Below are positions 1-5,070 of a stretch of 5,397 bases of DNA, piece by piece (position 1 is the stretch's first letter; each line of letters starts with the position of its first letter). Position numbers and translations under genes: made by a program. A model generated the notes under the pieces. It did not search any database. It was not told where the DNA came from and was given only the letters and a program-made list of their open reading frames with translations. Source of the stretch: Spirochaetaceae bacterium (GTDB lineage: Bacteria; Spirochaetota; Spirochaetia; Treponematales; Treponemataceae); assembly GCA_031271875.1 (NCBI GenBank), contig JAISVD010000083.1, positions 1 through 5,397 on the forward strand. The letters run 5' to 3'.

Positions 1-862
1 CTTTTTCCCGCACAAGCTCGGCGATAGGTTTTATTTGGTTTGCATTATTCACCTGATAGGGAATCTCCGAAAAAATGATAGATTCCTTTCCCCGTTTGTC
101 AACCTCAATCGTAAAACGGCCGCGTATCACAATTTTACCGCGGCCGGTCTTGTAGGCTTGCTTTATTCCCCGGCGGCCGAAAATAATACCCCCTGTGGGA
201 AAGTCCGGCCCCTTTATATACTTCATCAGCTCTTCGACGGTAATATCCGGTTTTTCGATATAGGCGCCCACCGCCGTCGCTATCTCCCGCAGATTATGGG
301 GGGGCATGTTCGTAGCCATTCCGACCGCGATACCGGAGGAACCGTTAGCGAGCAGAAAGGGAAACGCCCCCGGAAGAACCGACGGTTCCTTCAGGGAGTC
401 GTCAAAGTTCGGCACAAAATCAACGGTATCTTTTTTTATATCATCGATAATCGCATCGGATATACGGGCAAGTTTTGCCTCGGTGTACCTGTACGCCGCC
501 GGCGGATCTCCGTCAACGGACCCGAAATTTCCCTGCCCGAATATAACCGGATAGCGCATGGAAAAGTCCTGGGCAAGCCGGACCAGAGCGTCATATACTG
601 ACCCGTCTCCGTGGGGATGATACTTACCAAGCACATCCCCGACGATACGGGCGCATTTTTTCGTGGGTGTGTTATACCGCACACCCATCTCCTCCATGGA
701 ATACAGAATACGGCGGTGAACGGGTTTCAGCCCATCCCGTACATCGGGCAGAGCGCGGCTGACGATAACCGACATCGAATAGGTCAGATACGCGCTTCTT
801 ACTTCCTCTTCTATCGTAACAGGAACCAGCATCCCCCCTTCGGGGGTCTTAAATTCGTCCAC
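1..862 (-). CDS. gyrA: DNA gyrase subunit A, N-terminal part (runs off left edge)
   Basis: GyrA is the DNA breakage-reunion subunit of type IIA topoisomerase; with GyrB it introduces negative supercoils using ATP. The 287 codons seen cover the winged-helix/catalytic core and part of the tower domain; the rest, including the C-terminal beta-pinwheel, lies outside. Visible motifs are SRALPDVRDGLKPVHRRIL (residues 35-53), KYHPHGDGSVYD (80-91), QGNFGSVDGD (110-119) and AYRYTE (123-128) with catalytic Tyr126 (family Tyr122 in E. coli numbering). The start is taken as GTG at 862 because GAGG lies 6 nt upstream. ATG at codon 11 is the alternative but has no comparable ribosome binding site. It lies downstream of gyrB on the same strand, but a 589-bp gap and its own -10 element suggest separate transcription. 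An oddity is Gly87 at the position equivalent to E. coli Ser83. The identification is very secure; the start is likely. Confidence 0.97.
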   Translation of the reverse strand, partial: MDEFKTPEGGMLVPVTIEEEVRSAYLTYSMSVIVSRALPDVRDGLKPVHRRILYSMEEMGVRYNTPTKKCARIVGDVLGKYHPHGDGSVYDALVRLAQDFSMRYPVIFGQGNFGSVDGDPPAAYRYTEAKLARISDAIIDDIKKDTVDFVPNFDDSLKEPSVLPGAFPFLLANGSSGIAVGMATNMPPHNLREIATAVGAYIEKPDITVEELMKYIKGPDFPTGGIIFGRRGIKQAYKTGRGKIVIRGRFTIEVDKRGKESIIFSEIPYQVNNANQIKPIAELVREK

Positions 863-863
863 A

Positions 864-872
864 GATCACCTC
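864..872 (-). promoter_or_regulatory. gyrA ribosome binding site
   Basis: On the minus strand GAGGTGATC matches the complement of the 16S rRNA 3' end over 9 bases. GAGG is 6 nt before the GTG at 862. This decides for the GTG start over the in-frame ATG ten codons later. Confidence 0.8.
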
Positions 873-893
873 TATATTTGTCCGTTATTGGAA

Positions 894-914
894 GAGAAAT
901 GCATTGCATTTCTC
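894..914. repeat. Perfect 21-bp palindrome in gyrA leader
   Basis: GAGAAATGCA (894-903) and TGCATTTCTC (905-914) are perfect 10-bp inverted repeats around a single central base. The element lies 32 nt upstream of the gyrA GTG and about 25 nt downstream of the start of transcription predicted from the TATAAT at 947-952. With almost no loop, it fits an operator for a dimeric DNA-binding protein better than an RNA hairpin; cruciform extrusion is also possible. The repeat is seen directly; the function is inference. Confidence 0.75.
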
Positions 915-946
915 AATCACTCCTCTGTTATCGACTTTTACACAAT

Positions 947-952
947 ATTATA
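947..952 (-). promoter_or_regulatory. Candidate gyrA promoter -10 element
   Basis: A consensus TATAAT reads on the minus strand, 85 nt before the gyrA start. No good -35 is present at 16-18 bp; the upstream region is T-rich (around TTTTCT). The predicted leader of roughly 77 nt contains the palindrome at 894-914. Since the gyrB stop is about 500 bp away, with a hairpin between, an independent gyrA promoter is expected. The -10 is seen; the promoter call is inference. Confidence 0.5.
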
Positions 953-1065
953 ACCTTTTTCGATTTAAAAGAAAACAGGTTGTATTTTCTGTAAGGTGCT
1001 GATAAGTCGAGAAATTATTGTTGCCAAATGATATATATTTCTTTAAGCAATATCTCATACTTCTA

Positions 1066-1320
1066 TTAGAATAACTCCGTTTGCATATGTTTTTTTATGT
1101 TTGTTGTGCTGTTACAACTTAATAACATATTATAATGAATCCGCAATAACTTTTCATTCGCTATTTTTTTTAAATCAACAGAATTGAGTATTTCTGTAGT
1201 AATGGGCCTTTTGGAATCCCAAAAAATAATTGAATTCAAAAATAATTCCGTTTTTTCACTCTTCAATAAAGAATAAACCATTGATGCTTCTTCTTCTGTA
1301 TTACATAGATATGGTGTAAG
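1066..1320 (-). pseudogene. Short open frame, probable remnant of a decayed gene
   Basis: An ATG at 1281 gives 71 codons ending at the TAA at 1066-1068. The open frame extends 13 more codons upstream (LTPYLCNTEEEAS) to a stop at 1321-1323, with no start codon and no convincing ribosome binding site. The peptide reads like real protein: NTEEEAS then VYSLLKSEKTELF, then IIFWDSKRPIT and EILNSVDLKKIA. From memory only, the FWDxKRPIT pattern near a C-terminus resembles the tail of some DNA methyltransferase or restriction-related proteins; I cannot verify this. Because the protein-like character begins upstream of the ATG, I read it as the 3' end of a gene that lost its 5' part. It may instead be a small real protein or chance. 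The base composition is unlike the gyrase genes, which fits horizontal acquisition. Confidence 0.35.
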
Positions 1321-1380
1321 TTATATATTACATTTTGCCAAAGCAAGAATATATCTCAGTAAGAGTTATCCTTATTTTTT

Positions 1381-1425
1381 AAAGCAAGCTCTAAAAACCT
1401 AACAAATATTTTCAGAGCTTGCCTT
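1381..1425 (-). terminator. Strong hairpin after gyrB, possible terminator
   Basis: AAAGCAAGCTCT (1381-1392) pairs with AGAGCTTGCCTT (1414-1425) with one G:U-type mismatch. After one mismatch, AAAA (1394-1397) pairs with TTTT (1409-1412). Read along the gyrB transcript, the hairpin begins 27 nt after the stop codon. It is followed by only three T residues and then an A run, so it lacks the U-tract of a classic intrinsic terminator. It may be a weak or Rho-assisted terminator, a 3'-end stabilising structure or a dispersed repeat. Confidence 0.45.
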
Positions 1426-1451
1426 CACCTTATAAAATTTCCCCCAGTAAC

Positions 1452-3359
1452 TCAGATGTCCAAATTCGTCACATACACAGCGTTGTCTTCAATAAATTTG
1501 CGGCGGGGTTCCACCTGTTCACCCATAAGGGTTGAAAACGTGCGATCAGCCTCAACCGCATCCTCAAGGAGAACCCGCTTCATCTTCCGCCGTGAGGGAT
1601 CCATGGTGGTTTCCCACAACTGGTCGGGCATCATCTCTCCGAGTCCCTTGTATCGCTGTATCTTTATCTTGTCAGTATCCCTGCCTATCTCCTGGAAAAT
1701 GATATCCCGTTCCGCGTCATCGTAGGCATACCACTCCCTCTTCTCAAACATGATCTTGTACAGGGGCGGCATAGCGAGATACACAAATCCTTTTTCCACA
1801 AGTTCCGTCATATAACGGTAAAAAAAGGTAAGCAGCAGGGTACGGATGTGGGAACCGTCAACATCGGCGTCGGCCATGATAATTATCTTGTGGTATCTCA
1901 GTTTATCCACATTGAAATTCTGCCCGACTCCGGCGCCGAGGCTCGCAATGATCGGCTGCAGCTTTTCGTTTCCGATGACCTTATCGATGCGCGTTTTCTC
2001 GACATTGAGCATCTTTCCCCAGAGGGAAAGTATCGCCTGAAACGCGCGGTTCCGTCCGCCCTTTGCGGAACCTCCCGCGGAGTCCCCCTCGACTATGAAT
2101 ATCTCACACTTTGCAGGATCCTTCTCGGAACAGTCCGCAAGCTTTCCCGGAAGCCCCGCGCTGTCAATGGCGTTTTTCCTGCGGGCCACATCCCGGGCTT
2201 TTCGCGCCGCGATACGGGCCGTGGCGGCGAGGACGCTCTTTTCAAGTATCCTGTTGATAACAGAGGGGTTCTGTTCAAAAAAGAGGGTAAGCTGGTCATT
2301 CACAAAGGATTCCACGATCCCTTTGACCTCGGAGTTTCCCAGCTTTGTCTTTGTCTGCCCCTCAAACTGGGGTTCCGGTATCTTGACGGAGATAACCCCG
2401 GTCAGTCCCTCCCGGACATCGTCACCGGAAAAGGGTTCCTCCATTTTCTTCGCGAGTTTGGAATTTTTGAGGAATTCATTCAGAACCCTTGTCAGGGCGC
2501 TGCGCAGCCCCACAAGATGGGTTCCTCCCTCACGGGTATTGATGTCATTCACAAAAGAGAGCATCGTTTCATTGAATGAATCATTATACTGAAGCGCAAC
2601 CTCTACCTGAATATCATCCCGTTCCCCGCTGATATACACCACTTCCTTGTGAAGGGCTGTCTTGCTTTCATTAAGATATGAAATAAAATGCCGTATACCG
2701 CCTTCAAAATTGAATACGGATTCCTTTGGCGTTGAAAGCCGCTCATCCCGGAGTATGATTGTTACTCCGCTGTTGAGAAAAGCGAGCTCCCTGAGCCTGT
2801 TGGCAAGAATATCAAAGTTATGGTTTGTTGTGTCGAATATGGTTCCGTCAGCCTGCCAGCGTATGGTAGTTCCCTGGTTTTCCGTCTGTCCGATGATTTT
2901 TACCGGCTCAACCATATCGCCCCGGTCGTATTTCTGGTAATACATCTGCCCGTCCTTGCAGACCTGCGCTTCACACCAGCAGGAAAGGGCATTTACAACG
3001 GAAACGCCTACACCGTGAAGTCCTCCGGAAACCTTATATGAACCCTTATCAAATTTGCCCCCCGCGTGGAGCCGGGTCATGACAAGTTCAAGGGCGCTCA
3101 CCTTTTCCGTAGGATGAATATCAACGGGTATACCGCGGCCATTGTCCTCAACATGGACAATGTCATTTTTCTCAAGTACAATAAGAATCCTGTTACAGAA
3201 CCCTGCCATAGCTTCATCGATAGAGTTATCCACAACTTCATACACCAGATGGTGCAATCCGTCCGGTCCTGTTGATCCGATATACATACCCGGTCTCTTG
3301 CGTACCGCATCAAGGCCTTTTAATACCTGTATATTATTCGCTGAATAAGAAGTATTCAT
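1452..3359 (-). CDS. gyrB: DNA gyrase subunit B
   Basis: GyrB is the ATPase subunit of DNA gyrase and also supplies the TOPRIM part of the cleavage site. The 635-aa length is usual for the short form lacking the ~170-aa insert of E. coli GyrB. The GHKL ATPase domain has catalytic Glu41 and Asn45 in EVVDNSIDEA (41-50), EDNGRGIP (71-78), the GLHGVGVSVVNALS lid (113-126) and GTTIRW (163-168). The transducer carries the QTKTKLGN segment (335-342). TOPRIM carries EGDSAGGSAKGGR (424-436) and DADVDGSH (497-504) with metal ligands Glu424, Asp497 and Asp499. The C-terminus has QRYKGLGEM (568-576). There is no intein or frameshift. The ATG is preceded by AAGGA with a 6-nt gap. Trp447 replaces the usual Lys/Arg of the PLK/RGK motif. 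A divergent promoter is shared with dnaA; gyrA follows on the same strand. Confidence 0.98.
   Translation of the reverse strand: MNTSYSANNIQVLKGLDAVRKRPGMYIGSTGPDGLHHLVYEVVDNSIDEAMAGFCNRILIVLEKNDIVHVEDNGRGIPVDIHPTEKVSALELVMTRLHAGGKFDKGSYKVSGGLHGVGVSVVNALSCWCEAQVCKDGQMYYQKYDRGDMVEPVKIIGQTENQGTTIRWQADGTIFDTTNHNFDILANRLRELAFLNSGVTIILRDERLSTPKESVFNFEGGIRHFISYLNESKTALHKEVVYISGERDDIQVEVALQYNDSFNETMLSFVNDINTREGGTHLVGLRSALTRVLNEFLKNSKLAKKMEEPFSGDDVREGLTGVISVKIPEPQFEGQTKTKLGNSEVKGIVESFVNDQLTLFFEQNPSVINRILEKSVLAATARIAARKARDVARRKNAIDSAGLPGKLADCSEKDPAKCEIFIVEGDSAGGSAKGGRNRAFQAILSLWGKMLNVEKTRIDKVIGNEKLQPIIASLGAGVGQNFNVDKLRYHKIIIMADADVDGSHIRTLLLTFFYRYMTELVEKGFVYLAMPPLYKIMFEKREWYAYDDAERDIIFQEIGRDTDKIKIQRYKGLGEMMPDQLWETTMDPSRRKMKRVLLEDAVEADRTFSTLMGEQVEPRRKFIEDNAVYVTNLDI
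1903..1911 (+). promoter_or_regulatory. Perfect DnaA box inside gyrB (distal)
   Basis: TTATCCACA matches the bacterial DnaA-box consensus at all nine positions. It lies over GyrB codons 483-486 (N-V-D-K), so the match could be a by-product of codon choice. It is about 3 kb from the probable origin. Confidence 0.4.
3226..3234 (+). promoter_or_regulatory. Perfect DnaA box inside gyrB (near the dnaA promoter)
   Basis: TTATCCACA is a 9/9 match to the DnaA-box consensus, about 125 bp inside gyrB and 218 bp upstream of the dnaA start. It overlaps codons 42-45 (V-V-D-N), a conserved part of the ATPase site, so protein constraint may explain it. A role in DnaA autoregulation or titration is possible but inferred. 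Confidence 0.45.
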
Positions 3360-3365
3360 TTTATA

Positions 3366-3370
3366 TCCTT
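3366..3370 (-). promoter_or_regulatory. gyrB ribosome binding site
   Basis: AAGGA on the minus strand lies 6 nt before the ATG at 3359. This supports the MNTSYSANN start. Confidence 0.75.
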
Positions 3371-3373
3371 ATA

Positions 3374-3402
3374 TTGAAGAAACATGCAAACTTAAGTATA
3401 TC
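3374..3402 (+). promoter_or_regulatory. Candidate dnaA promoter
   Basis: TTGAAG (3374-3379) and TATATC (3397-3402) are separated by 17 bp; each matches 4 of 6 consensus bases. The predicted start near 3409 gives a leader of about 35 nt that includes the dnaA ribosome binding site. A DnaA-box-like 9-mer ATATCCATA (3398-3406, 7/9 match) sits on the -10. An alternative -10, TATAAT at 3431-3436, would give a nearly leaderless message and has only a weak -35. Confidence 0.45.
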
Positions 3403-3423
3403 CATATTGCGGAAAAAAGTAAA
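3395..3423 (-). promoter_or_regulatory. Candidate gyrB promoter
   Basis: On the minus strand TTTACT (3423-3418) and TATACT (3400-3395) are separated by 17 bp, with 4/6 and 5/6 consensus matches. The predicted transcript starts near 3388, about 28 nt before the gyrB ATG. The -10 overlaps the proposed dnaA -10 (3397-3402) on the opposite strand. Confidence 0.5.
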
Positions 3424-3424
3424 G

Positions 3425-3430
3425 AAGGAG
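3425..3430 (+). promoter_or_regulatory. dnaA ribosome binding site, long spacing
   Basis: AAGGAG is the only good Shine-Dalgarno match before dnaA. It stands 13 nt from the ATG at 3444, longer than the usual 5-9. The in-frame codons between are ATA, ATT, CTT and AGT. A near-cognate ATT at 3435 would have normal spacing, but ATG remains the simplest choice. Confidence 0.6.
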
Positions 3431-3443
3431 TATAATTCTTAGT

Positions 3444-4862
3444 ATGTCTGGATGGAATTACAGTATCTTCTGGAAAGAGGCGAAAAATCAGTTTAAAACT
3501 GAGCTCAATGAGCAGGAATTTACCATGTGGTTCAATATGGAATATCACTCCTCCTCGGAGTCTTCCATTATCCTCAGCGTTCCATCTTCATTTTATCGGG
3601 ATCAGATAAAGCAGCGTTATCAGTCAAAGATAGAAAACAAGCTGCAGGAGCTCTCCGGGCAGCCTCTGAATATCGAATTCATCGTAAAACCCCGGGTAAA
3701 AGAGGAGATGCAGGATCAGGAGCGTGCAGGGGATTCTGAAACTCCCTATGCAGCGGCCCCTGTTCTGGCGGAAAACCGGATCACCTATCCAGCCCGGCAG
3801 GCAATAAGGGAAAAAACAACAGAAAAACAGAACCATCCCATGCTCAGGGCGGATTATACTTTCAACCATTTTGTTGTCGGTGAAAACAGCTCCTTTGCCT
3901 ATAACGCCGCCATGGCGATATCAAAAAATCCCGGTATTTCATATAACCCCTGTCTCATATACGGCGGTGTAGGGTTGGGAAAAACGCATCTTATTCAGGC
4001 GGTGGGTAATTATATACATGCCGTTTCGGATAAAAAGATCATATATACCACGGCGGAAAATTTCACAAACGAATTTATACAGGCGCTTCAGGACAAAACG
4101 ACAAAAGATTTCAAGAACAAATACCGGTCTGCGGATATTCTTCTGATCGATGACATCCATTTTCTCCAGAAAAAAGTCGAAACCCAGGAGGAGTTGTTTC
4201 ACACATTCAACGCTCTCTATGATGCGAATAAACAGATGATATTTACCTGTGACCGGCCGCTTTCGGAGATAAAGAATATGTCGGAACGCCTCTGTTCCCG
4301 CTTTGAACGGGGACTGAATGTGGATCTCCAGCCGCCGAGTTATGAAACGCGCTGCGCTATTCTGAACAAAAAAGCGGAACATAAAAGTGTATCCATCCCG
4401 CAGGAAGTTATTGAACTGATTGCCCTCAATATAGCAAGTAACGTCCGCGATCTTGAGGCGTGTCTGACAAAACTCATAGCGTATTCGGAACTGGTAAACA
4501 AATCGGTAACCCTTGACGTTGCCCGGCAGCAGCTCAGGGATACCTTCAATTCACCAAAAGATATATCCATATCGATAGAAATGATACAGAAGGTTGTTTC
4601 AAACTACTTCAATATATCATATCAGGATATGAAGGGTAAAAAACGGACCAGGGCCATAGCTTTTCCTCGGCAGATAGCAATGTATATTGCCCGTGAAATA
4701 ACTGAATATTCCACTACGGAACTTGGCATGGAATTCGGCGGACGGGATCATACCACTGTAATGCACGCCTGTCAGAAGATAGATGAACGTCTAAAATCGG
4801 ATTCAACCCTGGAACCCATGCTCCGCACTCTCATTCACAAGATTAAGGAATACGAAAAATGA
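3444..4862 (+). CDS. dnaA: Chromosomal replication initiator protein DnaA
   Basis: DnaA binds origin DnaA boxes, forms an ATP-dependent filament and opens oriC. At 472 aa it has normal length and all four domains. Domain I (about 1-82) has FWKEAKNQF and the conserved EFTMWF. Domain II (about 83-133) is a charged, low-conservation linker. The AAA+ domain III (about 134-365) has Walker A GGVGLGKT (174-181), Walker B ILLIDDIHF (232-240), sensor I FTCDRP (267-272), the RLCSRF box VII with arginine-finger candidate Arg286, and sensor II NVRDLE (333-338). Domain IV (about 373-472) has the basic loop KKRTR (399-403), PRQIAMYIAR (408-417) and the signature GGRDHTTVMHACQKI (432-446). Oddities: Cys269 stands where Ser is usual in TSDR, and Phe407 where E. 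coli has Arg405. The start follows domain I alignment. Divergent from gyrB; oriC and dnaN lie downstream. Confidence 0.98.
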   Translation: MSGWNYSIFWKEAKNQFKTELNEQEFTMWFNMEYHSSSESSIILSVPSSFYRDQIKQRYQSKIENKLQELSGQPLNIEFIVKPRVKEEMQDQERAGDSETPYAAAPVLAENRITYPARQAIREKTTEKQNHPMLRADYTFNHFVVGENSSFAYNAAMAISKNPGISYNPCLIYGGVGLGKTHLIQAVGNYIHAVSDKKIIYTTAENFTNEFIQALQDKTTKDFKNKYRSADILLIDDIHFLQKKVETQEELFHTFNALYDANKQMIFTCDRPLSEIKNMSERLCSRFERGLNVDLQPPSYETRCAILNKKAEHKSVSIPQEVIELIALNIASNVRDLEACLTKLIAYSELVNKSVTLDVARQQLRDTFNSPKDISISIEMIQKVVSNYFNISYQDMKGKKRTRAIAFPRQIAMYIAREITEYSTTELGMEFGGRDHTTVMHACQKIDERLKSDSTLEPMLRTLIHKIKEYEK

Positions 4863-4892
4863 TTTGTCCTTAAAAAATAACTTTTGGACAAA
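4863..4892. repeat. Inverted repeat straight after dnaA stop
   Basis: TTTGTCC (4863-4869) pairs with GGACAAA (4886-4892) across a 16-nt loop, starting immediately after the dnaA TGA. There is no T-run directly after it, so it is at best a weak terminator. Its right arm overlaps the proposed dnaN -35. Confidence 0.4.
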
Positions 4893-4914
4893 CCTGTGGG
4901 TTTTATGTTAGAAT
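4885..4914 (+). promoter_or_regulatory. Candidate dnaN promoter with extended -10
   Basis: TGGACA (4885-4890, 5/6) and TAGAAT (4909-4914, 5/6) are separated by 18 bp, with a TGN extended -10 (TGT, 4906-4908). The start would be near 4921, giving a leader of about 190 nt that crosses the whole origin, including the hairpin. TATAAT sequences at 5073-5078 and 5082-5087 could be nearer -10 elements, but they sit in the A/T tract and lack good -35 partners. Confidence 0.5.
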
Positions 4915-4955
4915 ATTGTGTACAGGCTGTTGAAAAAACCGCCTGACTGTGCATT

Positions 4956-4964
4956 TGTGGATAT
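4956..4964 (-). promoter_or_regulatory. DnaA-box-like site, left-facing
   Basis: TGTGGATAT on the plus strand is ATATCCACA on the minus strand, an 8/9 match to TTATCCACA. The preceding eight bases, TGTGCATT (4948-4955), look like a weaker tandem copy. It directly abuts the left arm of the hairpin at 4965. Confidence 0.6.
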
Positions 4965-4995
4965 GTTCTCATAACTCATGAAGAGTTATGAGAAC
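4965..4995. repeat. Perfect 13-bp hairpin within oriC
   Basis: GTTCTCATAACTC (4965-4977) and GAGTTATGAGAAC (4983-4995) are fully complementary around the 5-nt loop ATGAA. No T-run follows on either strand, so it is not a standard terminator. It sits between the left-facing and right-facing DnaA-box-like sites and inside the outer repeat 4937-5030. It could be an origin-binding-protein site, a cruciform, or an RNA structure in the dnaN leader or dnaA 3' end. Confidence 0.85.
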
Positions 4996-5028
4996 TCCAT
5001 CCCCTTATATTATAAAAAAGTAAGGCGG

Positions 5029-5037
5029 TTATCCCCA
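5029..5037 (+). promoter_or_regulatory. DnaA-box-like site, right-facing (first)
   Basis: TTATCCCCA matches TTATCCACA at 8 of 9 positions. It is inverted relative to the site at 4956-4964 and is directly followed by a second box-like 9-mer. Confidence 0.55.
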
Positions 5038-5045
5038 TTTCCACA
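5037..5045 (+). promoter_or_regulatory. DnaA-box-like site next to the trios
   Basis: ATTTCCACA matches the consensus at 7 of 9 positions and keeps the CCACA core. It shares one base with the previous site and lies 4 bp (GAGC) before the trio array. This is the place held by the trio-proximal DnaA box in characterised basal unwinding systems. Confidence 0.55.
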
Positions 5046-5049
5046 GAGC

Positions 5050-5070
5050 CTACTACTACCATTACTATTA
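5050..5070 (+). promoter_or_regulatory. DnaA-trio array
   Basis: Three CTA triplets (5050-5058) are followed in phase by CCA, TTA, CTA and TTA (5059-5070). On the complementary strand this reads 3'-GAT repeats with variants, the motif reported to guide DnaA onto single-stranded DNA. Polarity and position relative to the adjacent box and the A/T tract match the B. subtilis origin. Confidence 0.7.

Larger units (their letters stand above)
863..1451. other. AT-rich gyrB-gyrA intergenic spacer
   Basis: This 589-bp gap separates two genes that sit close together in many bacteria. By eye it is far richer in A+T than the flanking gyrase genes. From right to left it holds a hairpin just after the gyrB stop (1381-1425), a short minus-strand open frame that looks like a gene remnant (1066-1320), the gyrA -10 element (947-952) and a palindrome in the gyrA leader (894-914). 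I see no tRNA-like fold and no transposase fragment. The stretch from about 960 to 1065 shows nothing I can name. Confidence 0.8.
4937..5030. repeat. Outer inverted repeat around the oriC hairpin
   Basis: AACCGCCT (4937-4944) and AGGCGGTT (5023-5030) are perfect 8-bp inverted repeats. Their centre (about 4983) nearly coincides with that of the inner hairpin (about 4980), so the two are nested. The right arm runs into the DnaA-box-like site at 5029-5037. Confidence 0.55.

Noticed and set aside
35..601. 188-codon plus-strand open frame opposite gyrA
   Set aside because: It lies wholly antisense to conserved gyrA sequence; no ribosome binding site or recognisable motif.
863..1451. Insertion sequence or other mobile element in the gyrB-gyrA gap
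   Set aside because: No transposase motif, terminal inverted repeats or target duplication could be found; only a possible gene remnant and hairpins.
1848..2579. 243-codon plus-strand open frame opposite gyrB
   Set aside because: It is fully antisense to the conserved TOPRIM and transducer coding of gyrB, has arginine/proline/glycine-rich content typical of a shadow frame, and resembles no known family.
3939..4382. 147-codon minus-strand open frame opposite dnaA
   Set aside because: It mirrors the AAA+ domain of dnaA and has no family signature; a shadow frame.
4889..4906. AAACC/GGTTT mini-hairpin followed by TTTT as a dnaA terminator
   Set aside because: The stem is only 5 bp with a TGTG loop and a very short T-run; it also overlaps the proposed dnaN promoter.
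5005..5020. AT-rich stretch as a second unwinding element or promoter
   Set aside because: It is short, has no trio repeats beside it and no -35 at proper spacing; the 5066-5091 tract is much stronger.
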